A stretch of DNA of 64,000 nucleotides from Fluviicola sp. (GCA_017983675.1 JAGOAZ010000014.1:1-64000); one strand, 5' to 3'; positions 34,837 to 44,277 are shown, numbered from the stretch's first letter. Made by a program: numbers and translations. Notes: a model not told the origin generated them from the sequence alone.

Positions 34837-36165
34837 TTATTTTTTCACGAATGAAATGGTTTCTGTTTTCCCGTTTAAAGTTGAATTTAAAAAGTAAACT
34901 CCCGTTTTAAGTGTAGAAATATATATGACTTGTTCAAATTCTGAAGGAGTAATTGTCATTACTGTTTCACCAACTACATTTGTGATTGTGATTGCCTCAG
35001 CAATTTTATCAGCTTTCACAGTAATTGATTCATTTGCTGGGTTTGGATACAATGTAAAGCTTGCAGCTGAATTTTCGTTAATCCCATTCACACAGTCAAC
35101 ACAAGATGCGTAACATGCAACTGGTAAAACCATATCACCTGTAATTGCTAAATAACGGTTAGTGAATCCATTAGCAGTTACAGTACAAGACTCACCACCT
35201 GCGAATTGCTCTGATGTAGCCCATCCGTCTAATGTGAATTTGTATTCGATGCTAGCACCAGAAATTGGCAAAGTAACTTCCCAAATTCCATCAGCATTCG
35301 CATCAGTCATTGGGTTACAAGTACCACACCAGTTATTGAATGTACCATTTAATGTAACAGCTGTAAATGCAGCACCTGTGTAATCATTCATGTTTACTTT
35401 GAAAGTTACATCGTTTGTAGTAGCACAAGCAGAACAACTTGCAAAACAAACTGTAGCTAATGTTGTATCAGCATTTCCTACAACCAATGTTCTATTTGTA
35501 AACTGACCAGTTGTAATTGTACATGGTGAACCAGCAATTAATGTTTCTTGTCCTGCCCAGTTGTCATACGAATATTTGAATTCATATGTTCCTGGAGTTA
35601 AAGATACTGTAGCTTCCCAAATTCCATCAGCGTTTGCATCTGTCATTGGTGTACAGTTTCCACAAAAACTATTAAATGTTCCGTTTACTTCAGGAGTTGT
35701 AAATCCTGTTTGTTGCGTCATGTCTAATTTGAACGTTACATCTACCGGAGGAGGTGTTACTGAACAACTTAAACAACTTTGCCAACATACTACAGGTAAA
35801 GTCATTGCAGTAGTTCCAACAGTTAATGATCTGTTTGTGAAACCATTGTTAGTAACTGTACACGATGAACCTGAAACTAAAGCTTCTTGTGATGTCCAAG
35901 CATCTGCAGAGTATTTGTACTCATAAGCACCTGGTGCTAAAGAAATTGTCACTTCCCAAATGTCATCGCCATTTGCATCAGTCATTGCAGCACAGTTACC
36001 ACACCAGTTGTTGAAAGTTCCGTTCACCTCTGGAGTAGTGAATCCATTTTGTTGACTCATGTCAACTTGAAAAGTTACGTTTGTTTGTGCAATAGCACTC
36101 GAACCCAATAAAAGGCCTACTAACAACGAACTGCTTTTTAATAAGTAATGTAATTTATTTTTCAT
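34837..36165 (-). CDS. Secreted protein with three Cys-rich glycan-binding-like repeats, T9SS tail
   Basis: A 442-residue exported protein. After the signal peptide (to about 27) come three homologous domains of about 105 residues (29-135, 142-245, 251-357). Each has VxFxxxM, NGTFNxxCGxC, MTDANxDxIWE and TNRxL motifs and the same set of six cysteines, ending CxxSCxxC, which suggests three disulfides per domain. The fold looks like a beta-sandwich of the CBM20/CBM48-like or E-set type seen in Bacteroidota surface proteins. A Type IX secretion tail begins FTLYPNPANES. It is the first gene after a perfect palindrome operator. I infer beta-glucan capture at the cell surface; the ligand is untested. 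Confidence 0.82.
   Translation of the reverse strand: MKNKLHYLLKSSSLLVGLLLGSSAIAQTNVTFQVDMSQQNGFTTPEVNGTFNNWCGNCAAMTDANGDDIWEVTISLAPGAYEYKYSADAWTSQEALVSGSSCTVTNNGFTNRSLTVGTTAMTLPVVCWQSCLSCSVTPPPVDVTFKLDMTQQTGFTTPEVNGTFNSFCGNCTPMTDANADGIWEATVSLTPGTYEFKYSYDNWAGQETLIAGSPCTITTGQFTNRTLVVGNADTTLATVCFASCSACATTNDVTFKVNMNDYTGAAFTAVTLNGTFNNWCGTCNPMTDANADGIWEVTLPISGASIEYKFTLDGWATSEQFAGGESCTVTANGFTNRYLAITGDMVLPVACYASCVDCVNGINENSAASFTLYPNPANESITVKADKIAEAITITNVVGETVMTITPSEFEQVIYISTLKTGVYFLNSTLNGKTETISFVKK
35095..36081 (-). repeat. Three tandem ~320-bp coding repeats
   Basis: The three Cys-rich domains are encoded by tandem copies at about 36081-35761, 35742-35431 and 35415-35095. Repeat 1 and 2 are closest, sharing an almost identical TTPEVNGTFN segment; repeat 3 has a small insertion before its TLNGTFNNWCG strand. 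Recombination between copies could change domain number. Confidence 0.7.
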
Positions 36166-36226
36166 AGTTTATAATTTATTGTTTACAAGGCTAATGTATA
36201 AATAATATTTTATTCGACAAAATAAA

Positions 36227-36247
36227 TTATTGTAAAAAATACAATAA
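36227..36247 (-). promoter_or_regulatory. Palindromic operator 2, upstream of repeat protein-GH16
   Basis: TTATTGTA, 5 bases, TACAATAA, a perfect 8+8 palindrome between the regulator gene and the repeat-protein gene, 62 bp before the latter's start. On the minus strand a TATTTTGT sequence follows within a few bases, so the palindrome covers or borders the promoter. Confidence 0.78.
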
Positions 36248-36281
36248 GTCTTAAAAAATTAAGATATAGGCTGTTATACGA

Positions 36282-36980
36282 TTATAAATTAAACTGAAAT
36301 CCGTCATTCTTCTCGCTTGCTGTATAAGCACTTGCATCGTATTTGAACAACTTTGCAGGACGATGTTTGACGTTTTGTTGACTTTCGTTTAATTGTATTA
36401 AAGGAATGGATTTTAATTTTTTTCGAAAATTCGCTTTGTCTAAAATGGTATTGAATGCATATTCATACAATTGTTGCAATTCCATCAACGTAAATTTTTC
36501 TGGCAACAAATCAAAACAAATTGGATCTGCATTTAATTTTTGTTTCAATAATTCGTAGGTCGAATCCAAAATCAAATTGTGATCAAATGCCAATTGTGGC
36601 ACATCATTTACAGCTACCCACATTGCTTTTTCAGCCCATGAAGATGCTTTTATTTCAAAGTCAGAAATACGTATCAATGCAAAATAACTGATCGTAATTA
36701 CGCGTCCTTGTGGGTGCCTGTTTGGTGCACCAAAGCTTTTTGATTGATGCATGGGAACATCTGCAAGTCCAGTTAATTCTAATAAAATTCGGCTTGCTGC
36801 ATCTGGTAAATCTTCGTTCGGATAAACCAAATCTCCTGGTATTGCCCAATAATGATTGAAGGGTTCAACTCCACGTTCAATCAACAATACCTTTAACTGA
36901 CCATCTTCGTAACCAAAGATCATACAGTCAACCGAGAATGCGGAAGTGAAAAAATCAGTCAATTCAATTTTGTACAACAT
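36282..36980 (-). CDS. NrtR-family (NUDIX-fold) transcriptional regulator
   Basis: A 232-residue regulator with an N-terminal NUDIX-like domain (about 15-150) and a C-terminal winged helix. The NUDIX box is damaged: relative to GX5EX7REUXEEXGU, glycine is Asp50, and two of the metal-binding glutamates are Ile65 and Leu69; Glu56, Arg64 and Glu68 remain. Thus it is probably a sensor rather than a hydrolase. The wHTH part has the NrtR-type sequence LPEKFTLMELQQLYE and NFRKKL, then KHRPAKLFKYD. A characterised NrtR-family protein in Bacteroides, AraR, responds to arabinose, so sugar sensing is precedented. It starts one base after the GH3 gene ends, so the two are cotranscribed, and palindromes lie upstream of its own operon and its neighbours. 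Confidence 0.88.
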   Translation of the reverse strand: MLYKIELTDFFTSAFSVDCMIFGYEDGQLKVLLIERGVEPFNHYWAIPGDLVYPNEDLPDAASRILLELTGLADVPMHQSKSFGAPNRHPQGRVITISYFALIRISDFEIKASSWAEKAMWVAVNDVPQLAFDHNLILDSTYELLKQKLNADPICFDLLPEKFTLMELQQLYEYAFNTILDKANFRKKLKSIPLIQLNESQQNVKHRPAKLFKYDASAYTASEKNDGFQFNL

Positions 36981-36981
36981 A

Positions 36982-39273
36982 TTACTTTAATTCGAAACGT
37001 GTTTTTAATCCGTTGATCATGACTTCAAAAAATCCTGGTTCAACAACACGCTTATTTGAACTATTGACAAAGGTAAGGTCTTCCAAAGAAATGACAAACG
37101 TTATTTTTTTGGATTCGTTTGCTTTTAGTTCAATCTTTTCAAAATCACGTAAACGTTTTCCCCAAGGAACATCACTTGCAACTTCATCGTGAAGGTAAAG
37201 TTGTACCACTTCTTTTCCAGTTCGACTACTTGTGTTAGTAACAGTTACTGAAACAGAAATGCTGTCTGTTTGCTGCATAGTTGAGTTGCTCAATTGTAAG
37301 TCGCTGTATACAAATGAGCTGTAGCTCAATCCAAAACCAAAATCCCATTCTGGAGCATACGCATCAAATTTGTTTGACTTACCGTTTTTCGCCTCACTAT
37401 TTTTGTGGTCGTAATGTTCGATAATTCCATTGTATTTAGGATAGCTGTATGGCAACTTTCCAGAAGGATTGGTTATGCCAAATATAATATTTGCCAAAGC
37501 TTCTCCACCAAAATCTCCTGGTAAATAAGTTTGAATGATGGCATTAGATTCATCAACAATTGGATGTATAATACGTGGACGACCAGTTGCTAAGACAACA
37601 ATAATCGGTTTGTTCAATGTTGCTGCAAAATGAACCAAGTCGAGTTGCTCTTTTGGTAAATCCAAACTGCGAATATCACCTGGTTTTTCAGTTGCTGGAT
37701 TCTCACCTAAACACAATACAATGACATCACAAGATTTTGCTTGTTCCTCAAAAACAGTAAAAGGTGTTGCGGTGCATTTTTCCCACCCATCTTCAAAGCC
37801 TAAACGAACTGTTTCTGTAAAGAATACGTTTTCTTTTCCGTTCGTTTTTTCCAACGCGGATTTTATCGTCAAACGATTTTTTGTATTGAACGCTGTGTCA
37901 ACTCCCTGCCATGTATGCGTCCAAGCACCATTTATAAACGAAAGGTTGTTTGCAGTTGGACCTGTAACGAGTATTTTAGTCCCTTTCTTTAAGGGTAAAA
38001 TTTGTTGCTCATTTTTTAACAATGTGATTGATTCTTCTGCTGATTGCAAAGCCAACTGTTGGTGTTTTGCACTTGCGAAATCTGGATAATCATTTGCTTT
38101 TGTGTAAGGTTTTTCAAAAATGCCAAGCATTAATTTTACACGCAGTATTCTTCGAACAGCATCATCCAAGCGTTCCATCGGAATGAGTTGCTCATTCATT
38201 GCTTCCGTTAATAACTTACAATATTCTTGGTATTGCGGATTATTTGGAACCATACTCATGTCCAAACCTGCATTCATAGCTTGCGCAATGGCAGTTTTAT
38301 GATCTTTTGCAACGGTATGAACATCGCGTAAAAACAAATAATCTTCCCAATCGGATACAGCGAATCCTTTGAAACCCCATTCTTTTTTCAATACTTCTGT
38401 TAGCAAGTAATGATTGATGTGACCGGGAATTCCATTCACTTCACCACTATTAATCATAACGGTCATCGCTCCCGCATCTACAGCGGCTTTGAAAGGTGGA
38501 AGATAAAGCTCAGTTAATATATTCGCTGGAATCCATGCTGGGGTTCTATCTCTTCCAGATAAGGGATAACTGTACCCAACAAAGTGTTTCATACAAGCAG
38601 CAACATTATTTGCTCCAGATAAATTGTTTCCTTGATATCCTTTGATAACGTGCTGTCCTAATTGAGCTGCCAAGTATGGATCTTCACCCAAAGTTTCGAA
38701 AAAACGTGACCAAAGCGGTTGACGACCTAAATCTAATACGGGGGAGAAGTTCCACGGAATGCCACTTGCACGCAATTCATAAGCAGTCACTTGACCAAAT
38801 GATGTTGCTAACGATCGGTTCCATGTTGCCGCTAGTCCAATTTCCTGTGGAAACAATGTCGCGCCAACGGTATAATTAACCCCGTGAATGGCATCTAAAC
38901 CATATAAAATGGGAATGGAAGATTGTTTTTTTAAATATCGTTCGTGAATGATGGGTAAAATTGTCATCCATTCTTTTTGTGTCAATGTATGTGAACTCAC
39001 ATTTAGAATTGAACCAACTTTATACGTTTCGATGGCCAATTTTAATTTAGTCGGATCAATTGTCGCAGGTTCAAGAGTGCGCCCCGTTGCATCTGTTTGT
39101 AAAACAGCATCAAGCGTAATTTGACACGTTTGCCCAACTTTATCAGCCAAGGTCATCGCGCTCATGATTTGGTTAATGCGTTTTTCAATGTTTTCGTTGG
39201 TTTGCATTTGCTGTGCATACCCAAAAGAAATAGCAGAAAATACTGCGCACACTAGAATTATCGAACGGTTCAT
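36982..39273 (-). CDS. GH3 beta-glucosidase (BglX-like)
   Basis: A 763-residue exported glycosidase. The signal peptide ends near GYAQ. The GH3 N-terminal barrel has the nucleophile Asp308 in GFAVSDWEDY, and MKHFVGYS and GLDAIHG loops; the C-terminal alpha/beta domain (about 410-640) and a fibronectin-like end (about 680-763) complete the standard three-domain form. Periplasmic members of this type release glucose from beta-linked oligosaccharides, here presumably the products of the GH16 enzyme. It is the first gene of an operon with the NUDIX-fold regulator, with an operator palindrome about 30 bp upstream. Confidence 0.93.
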   Translation of the reverse strand: MNRSIILVCAVFSAISFGYAQQMQTNENIEKRINQIMSAMTLADKVGQTCQITLDAVLQTDATGRTLEPATIDPTKLKLAIETYKVGSILNVSSHTLTQKEWMTILPIIHERYLKKQSSIPILYGLDAIHGVNYTVGATLFPQEIGLAATWNRSLATSFGQVTAYELRASGIPWNFSPVLDLGRQPLWSRFFETLGEDPYLAAQLGQHVIKGYQGNNLSGANNVAACMKHFVGYSYPLSGRDRTPAWIPANILTELYLPPFKAAVDAGAMTVMINSGEVNGIPGHINHYLLTEVLKKEWGFKGFAVSDWEDYLFLRDVHTVAKDHKTAIAQAMNAGLDMSMVPNNPQYQEYCKLLTEAMNEQLIPMERLDDAVRRILRVKLMLGIFEKPYTKANDYPDFASAKHQQLALQSAEESITLLKNEQQILPLKKGTKILVTGPTANNLSFINGAWTHTWQGVDTAFNTKNRLTIKSALEKTNGKENVFFTETVRLGFEDGWEKCTATPFTVFEEQAKSCDVIVLCLGENPATEKPGDIRSLDLPKEQLDLVHFAATLNKPIIVVLATGRPRIIHPIVDESNAIIQTYLPGDFGGEALANIIFGITNPSGKLPYSYPKYNGIIEHYDHKNSEAKNGKSNKFDAYAPEWDFGFGLSYSSFVYSDLQLSNSTMQQTDSISVSVTVTNTSSRTGKEVVQLYLHDEVASDVPWGKRLRDFEKIELKANESKKITFVISLEDLTFVNSSNKRVVEPGFFEVMINGLKTRFELK

Positions 39274-39300
39274 TTGATTACTTTTTGTCGAAAATAATAA

Positions 39301-39321
39301 ATATTGTATGATTTACAATAA
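39301..39321 (-). promoter_or_regulatory. Palindromic operator 3, upstream of GH3-regulator operon
   Basis: TATTGTA, 5 bases, TACAATA; with the flanking bases it matches 15 of the 16 palindrome positions of operators 1 and 2. It is about 28 bp before the GH3 start, and about 5 bp upstream of a TATTTTCG element (39296-39289), so it occupies the -33 region. It lies upstream of the regulator's own operon, which would give autoregulation. Confidence 0.75.
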
Positions 39322-39334
39322 GTAATGCGTGATT

Positions 39335-40954
39335 TTATTTCGCGCTTCTTTTCTTTGCTTTAAGAACCAAAAGAAAAAAGATCATCAACAAAAGTAACGT
39401 TATAGTTAGCGCGATTACACCAATATAATCACCATATTGTTGGTAAAACGTTTTCGTTTTCAGTAATTGAATCGGTGCAGAAAAACCAGTTTCTTTCCAC
39501 CAATCAGTCGTTTTTATTACAGCCCCTTTGTTATCAATGATTCCCGACTTTCCTGTATTGGCAGCACGGACAACCCAACGATTATTTTCGATTGCACGTA
39601 ACCTGGAAAAATCAAAATGTTGACGATAACCTGGCGTGTCTCCCCACCATCCATCATTGGTAATAACCGCGATAAATGAAGCGCCTTGTTTCCCTTGCTG
39701 TGCAGTGAATCCACCATAAATAGACTCGTAACAAACCAACGGTGCAATAATGGTGTTATTGAGGTGAAAAACTTTTGGTGCTTGTTCTATGCCCAATGAT
39801 CCCGATGTACCACCCAAATTAATGGCCATTTTTTCTAAAAAAGGAAAGAGCGAACCAAACGGGATTTTTTCTACACCCAAAACTAATTTCGATTTATGAA
39901 TAATTGCTGGGGCATGTTTTTGTGTAAATAATAGTGAACTGTTGTAACTTTCGGAATAACTGTTCGTTTGTTCGTCAAATTTTGATGCCTCACTGTGGGG
40001 TTGATCATAAATTGCGTGAGTAGCTGCACCAATTAACAATCCCGATTTCGGGAATGAAGCGAGTAAGGATTGAATGGGTTGATTAAATTGATACGAACTA
40101 TACGGATAACGTGCTAATTCGGTTTCATCGAGCGAATAATTCGGATACAATGCCGTTTCTGGAGCGATAATTAATTGCGTATTGGGTTGAGCGTTAGATC
40201 CAATTAACGAAATGATTTTATTAAATTGTTCACTGTCTGAACCTGAGAATTTTTCAGTATACGGATCAATATTTGGTTGAATTACACAGACATGATATGT
40301 TGCGCCGCTTGTTTGTTTTGTGAAGTAAATCGTTAATGAGAGGATTAGCGGTACAAATAGAACGGATCCAAAAATAACAGCTAAACGTTTTTTATTGGTC
40401 GATGTGTTTGTCGCTATACGAAAAAGCAACACTGTTACCAATAATATCCATAGTGAACCACCAAGAACTCCCGTAAACGAATACCATTGAACAAGCGATG
40501 GATTAACTGCAAAAACATTTCCCAAGGTTAACCACGGCCAAGATAATTCCCAATGAAAATGCAAATATTCAAAACAAAGCCATGTGCTAACAAATGTTAC
40601 AAGTTGCCAGTTTGAACCTAATTTCTTGTGCAATAAGTGATAAAGCTGAAAGGCAAGCGTCATCAATAAACTATTCGCTAAAATAGCTAAAACAGCCCCG
40701 CTTTTATCTGCATTCCAGATCCACCAAGTTGTGCCAAGGTTATAAATGAAAAACGCGAAATAAACAGGTAAGAATAGTTTTTTTGAAGGTTTGTTATCTT
40801 GAATGATACGTTTTTCTAATGCAAGCAAAGGAATCCAAGCGATGAAAATCAAAGGAAATAAATCACCAATCTCAGGAAATGCCAATACAAATAATGCTCC
40901 ACTGAGTAGTGCTAATTTCCAACAGGATTGTATGGCAAGCATTTTCAACAACAT
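39335..40954 (-). CDS. lnt: Apolipoprotein N-acyltransferase
   Basis: Lnt adds the third acyl chain to lipoproteins in the inner membrane. The 539-residue protein has an N-terminal set of about seven membrane segments, then a periplasmic nitrilase-like domain. The catalytic triad is visible: Glu in LIIAPETALYPN, Lys in LGVEKIPFG and Cys in APLVCYESIYGG. A final membrane segment near 508-530 and a basic tail end it. It follows the upstream unknown gene by 3 bp. Several lipoproteins in this window would be its substrates. Confidence 0.94.
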   Translation of the reverse strand: MLLKMLAIQSCWKLALLSGALFVLAFPEIGDLFPLIFIAWIPLLALEKRIIQDNKPSKKLFLPVYFAFFIYNLGTTWWIWNADKSGAVLAILANSLLMTLAFQLYHLLHKKLGSNWQLVTFVSTWLCFEYLHFHWELSWPWLTLGNVFAVNPSLVQWYSFTGVLGGSLWILLVTVLLFRIATNTSTNKKRLAVIFGSVLFVPLILSLTIYFTKQTSGATYHVCVIQPNIDPYTEKFSGSDSEQFNKIISLIGSNAQPNTQLIIAPETALYPNYSLDETELARYPYSSYQFNQPIQSLLASFPKSGLLIGAATHAIYDQPHSEASKFDEQTNSYSESYNSSLLFTQKHAPAIIHKSKLVLGVEKIPFGSLFPFLEKMAINLGGTSGSLGIEQAPKVFHLNNTIIAPLVCYESIYGGFTAQQGKQGASFIAVITNDGWWGDTPGYRQHFDFSRLRAIENNRWVVRAANTGKSGIIDNKGAVIKTTDWWKETGFSAPIQLLKTKTFYQQYGDYIGVIALTITLLLLMIFFLLVLKAKKRSAK

Positions 40955-40957
40955 AAC

Positions 40958-43129
40958 TTAGTAAACAACGTAGCGTACAAGGTAATTATTTGCTTGTGAA
41001 ATCAACACCAATTGACCGTCCGATTGCTCATGTAAAGCGATTTTTTTCGATCCTTCAAATTGTTGTTTTCCAAGATCATTTCCTGAAAGACTGTACAAAT
41101 AACTGTTATTTGAAATTCCATCTACGATTGATACCAATGTTTTACCGGAAGTCAATTTTGCTAGGTATGCATCTTCAATACGACGTACACGCGTGTCAAA
41201 TTGCGTGACGATTTCGCCTGTATTTGAAATCACGTAAATTCGTTGTTGTTGGTAAACAAAAAACAATGCTTCATCATCTTTTTCTTGTTGGCGAATAACA
41301 TTGCTAATATTACCAACAAGCATACTCGAACGGCCATTTTCAGTAATACGAATGAATTTGCGTTGACTCATTCCTACTGCTGCGATGGTGTTCGCAGATT
41401 TCACAAAAAACCATTTTCCTTCACCAACTTGTTGATTTTTTATTACCCGTTTACGATTTAAATTGTACGTTGACCAAACACCATTTTGAATGACATGACC
41501 AATTAATTCGCCTTTTTTTCCTTGGACTGCTAGTGAAACATCTTGTCCAGCAGCAACACTACAAGTAGTACTTGCAATTTTCTTACCATTCGTAGCAAAA
41601 ACAGTAATTGTGTTTCCTGCGACAACAGCCAAATGATATTGACCTTTCCTAGTAATAAGAACAGCATTAGATACAGCATTATTTAGCGGGATTGTTGACC
41701 CATTTTGTAAACTACCATCTTTATTAAAAATACTAATTCCATCAGTTGCTGTAACAACTAGCTGTTCTGTATTTGGCAAAATAAAGGGTGTTCCAATAAT
41801 TTGTCCACTTATAGCATTTGACCAAACGATGGCAGAACTATTCAGGTAATAAACCGTATTTGAGCTCGTCGTTGCATAGACAAATTGCGATCCTTGAATA
41901 GGAATAAGCGCATTGACAGCAGCATCTAATCGTATAGGATTTAATTGTTTGACAACGTCTTTGTTTTCAGCTTGTTTTTCATCGGCTGACAAATAATTCT
42001 CAACAACAGTGTGAATGGAATTGGTGAGGTAACTTTTTGTTACGTGTTCTTCACTGGAAATAGCACGGTAACTAACTTTTTTAGGTGTTGAAGAAAAAAC
42101 ATTATCCCTTCTTAAACTAGCTTGAGCGAGCGTATTCCCCGTTTCATAAGCTCCAATGATTTTATCGATTGCAGCGTTATCTTCTGCGATGAGGGCGATA
42201 TTATTAAAAATTTCAATTTTCCAGTTTTTGCCAATTTTTAATTCTTTTGGCATGGTACAATTGTTTATTTGAGCATTTTTTTCTGTCGCGTACCCGTCAC
42301 TTTCATCGACAAAGGAAGATAAGATGGCTATGGGATCTTGCCCATTTTTGAAATCTGTCACAATACATTGTTCGCCATCCATTTCAATAATAGCCGCTCC
42401 ATAGCGCAACCATTCAAAAACAGGATGTTTGCCGGGGGATAATTGCTGCAATAAATTCGTTTCGTAGAAGGTGTAGCCTGTGAAATTAGCTGGAATAAAT
42501 TCTTGAAAAACTTCTTGATCATTGACCAATGGCAAAGCTTTCGTGTTGGTATAAGAAATGTATTTCACATTGTTTTTATCAATATAATAGCTGTTTTCAA
42601 TGGAGAAAGAAACACCTTTGTTTTGTAAAATACTTGCTGAACTTTTTCTGTCTACAAATTTCCAATCAATGGATTTATCCGATTTCTCATCCCATTCTTT
42701 TTCTGATAAAAGCAAGTAATTGTCGGTATACTTTCCAACCCAACCATTCGATAATTTAAAAGATTTTGCATTGTCGAAACGCACACTATAACCGAACTGA
42801 TCAAAATAGTTTTCCATGTTTTTAATTGTCCATGGTTTACTGCGTTCTAGCACAACTAATTTTCGATTGCCTGAAAAGTAAAAATGCTGAACACGTTCAG
42901 TTTTTGAAAGTAGCTGTTGAAACAAGGGGTTATCTTGAATGGCTTGCATTTGTTCGTTGTCCAAATCAATCTCTTCAGGATGATGAATAACAATAACCGA
43001 TGTGTCGGCTAAGGTGAAAACATTGGAAGGGTAGGGCGCAACGGCGCTTGAAATTAGATTTATCCCGATGTAGCCAATCCAAGCAATGGAAAGTGCACCT
43101 AAAAAAAGAAGAAGCGTTCGATTAAACAT
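40958..43129 (-). CDS. Membrane-anchored protein of unknown function with propeller-like half
   Basis: A 723-residue protein; I do not recognise the family with confidence. A single N-terminal hydrophobic segment (about 5-30) suggests an inner-membrane anchor with the rest in the periplasm. Residues about 40-340 are mixed alpha/beta with a DUF3352-like look (repeated charged loops and IALIAEDNAAIDKIIGAYE). The C-terminal half (about 385-723) has short repeated strands, such as GTPFILPNTEQLVVTATDG and NKDGSLQNG, like a beta-propeller. It is placed between rnhB and lnt on the same strand and is probably cotranscribed with lnt. No catalytic motif is visible. Confidence 0.7.
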   Translation of the reverse strand: MFNRTLLLFLGALSIAWIGYIGINLISSAVAPYPSNVFTLADTSVIVIHHPEEIDLDNEQMQAIQDNPLFQQLLSKTERVQHFYFSGNRKLVVLERSKPWTIKNMENYFDQFGYSVRFDNAKSFKLSNGWVGKYTDNYLLLSEKEWDEKSDKSIDWKFVDRKSSASILQNKGVSFSIENSYYIDKNNVKYISYTNTKALPLVNDQEVFQEFIPANFTGYTFYETNLLQQLSPGKHPVFEWLRYGAAIIEMDGEQCIVTDFKNGQDPIAILSSFVDESDGYATEKNAQINNCTMPKELKIGKNWKIEIFNNIALIAEDNAAIDKIIGAYETGNTLAQASLRRDNVFSSTPKKVSYRAISSEEHVTKSYLTNSIHTVVENYLSADEKQAENKDVVKQLNPIRLDAAVNALIPIQGSQFVYATTSSNTVYYLNSSAIVWSNAISGQIIGTPFILPNTEQLVVTATDGISIFNKDGSLQNGSTIPLNNAVSNAVLITRKGQYHLAVVAGNTITVFATNGKKIASTTCSVAAGQDVSLAVQGKKGELIGHVIQNGVWSTYNLNRKRVIKNQQVGEGKWFFVKSANTIAAVGMSQRKFIRITENGRSSMLVGNISNVIRQQEKDDEALFFVYQQQRIYVISNTGEIVTQFDTRVRRIEDAYLAKLTSGKTLVSIVDGISNNSYLYSLSGNDLGKQQFEGSKKIALHEQSDGQLVLISQANNYLVRYVVY

Positions 43130-43212
43130 AGTTACTTTTATCCTTCAAAAATACTTGGAAATAGCAGGAATAAAACATGAAGACGCAGTTTTAGTTAACA
43201 ATGAACTGTTTA

Positions 43213-43821
43213 CTACAAATCCAAACTCATTTGACCGTCACCAAGTAAATTAAATCCCATCCGATGATGAATAGTTGGGCCATGTTTAAGTATAGCAGCG
43301 CGGTGTTTTTTTGTAGGGTAACCTTTGTTTGTTTTCCAATCATAAGCAGGAAATTCTTCGTGCAATTTTTCCATGTATTCATCACGGTATGTTTTAGCTA
43401 AAATCGATGCAGCAGCAATTGCTTTGAATTTTCCATCACCTTTTATAAAAGCAATTGATGGAATTGTTGTGTGAATCAAGGCTTTATTCCCGTCAATGAG
43501 CAACAATTCTGGTTTTATGGATAATTTCTCGGCAGCCAAAGCCATTCCTTTCAAACTAGCTTTTAAGATGTTTAATTCGGCAATCGCCGCTTCATCCATA
43601 AAACAGACAGCAAATGCAAGCGCCTCTTTCTCAATAATATCACGTAATAAATCGCGCTTTGATGAACTTATTTGTTTGGAATCATTTAAAAAAGGATGTT
43701 CAAAATCTTTTGGTAAAATAACAGCAGCGCAAACTACAGGACCTGCAAGACAGCCTCTTCCAGCTTCATCACATCCCGCCTCAATTTTTTGTTTGTCGTG
43801 AAAATTCAATAAGCTTGCCAT
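43213..43821 (-). CDS. rnhB: Ribonuclease HII
   Basis: RnhB removes ribonucleotides from DNA and RNA primers. The 202-residue enzyme shows the first active-site block [13 protein letters not shown] (Asp and Glu metal ligands) and LLIDGNKAL with the third aspartate; the C-terminal [12 protein letters not shown] is also typical. The length is normal. It lies 83 bp upstream of the unknown membrane protein gene. Confidence 0.97.
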   Translation of the reverse strand: MASLLNFHDKQKIEAGCDEAGRGCLAGPVVCAAVILPKDFEHPFLNDSKQISSSKRDLLRDIIEKEALAFAVCFMDEAAIAELNILKASLKGMALAAEKLSIKPELLLIDGNKALIHTTIPSIAFIKGDGKFKAIAAASILAKTYRDEYMEKLHEEFPAYDWKTNKGYPTKKHRAAILKHGPTIHHRMGFNLLGDGQMSLDL

Positions 43822-43905
43822 TGTTTTTTTTGTAAAATTGTTGTATTTTTATGAATTGAATACAACTTTTAAGTAATATTTTACGTTTTAAACAAAACAG
43901 AAGCC

Positions 43906-44265
43906 ATGAAGAAATTTATTTTATTATTCGTAATAAGTGTAGCATCACTTTTTTCTTTTGCCCAAAAAACGGCAAGTATTTCAAAAGATGCACTTGCAAG
44001 TGGAAAAAAGTCGGGTCAATATTCATTTGTACTACCAACTGATATCTCAGCAAAACAAGTTGATGCAGTAAAAGGATATTACAAAGATTACTTTACAACA
44101 GTTTTTAATCCAACAACTCATACATTACAGTTGAACTTGTTGTCAAAAGAAGAAATGAATTTACAAGTGATCAATCGCATTATGCTATCATTAGATATTC
44201 AAGAATACAATGTTGGCAAAGAAAAAGTGAGTTTTACTGAATTGTTTGAACAATACTTGAAATAA
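43906..44265 (+). CDS. Small secreted protein, unknown function
   Basis: A 119-residue protein not assigned to a family. The signal peptide ends near LFSFAQ, leaving about 100 residues with an alternating alpha/beta pattern and no cysteine. A periplasmic soluble protein is likely. It lies 12 bp before the DUF4920 lipoprotein gene in the same direction, so the two may act together. Confidence 0.7.
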   Translation: MKKFILLFVISVASLFSFAQKTASISKDALASGKKSGQYSFVLPTDISAKQVDAVKGYYKDYFTTVFNPTTHTLQLNLLSKEEMNLQVINRIMLSLDIQEYNVGKEKVSFTELFEQYLK

Positions 44266-44277
44266 TTTTAACTTTCT

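Noticed and set aside
35561..35926. 121-codon plus-strand frame
   Set aside because: A shadow of the repeat protein on the other strand; its repetitive look comes from the coding repeats.
36282..36980. NrtR regulator of NAD metabolism
   Set aside because: There are no NAD biosynthesis genes nearby, and the shared palindrome points to glycan genes.
37721..38089. 122-codon plus-strand frame
   Set aside because: It lies opposite the GH3 C-terminal domain and has no protein-like features.
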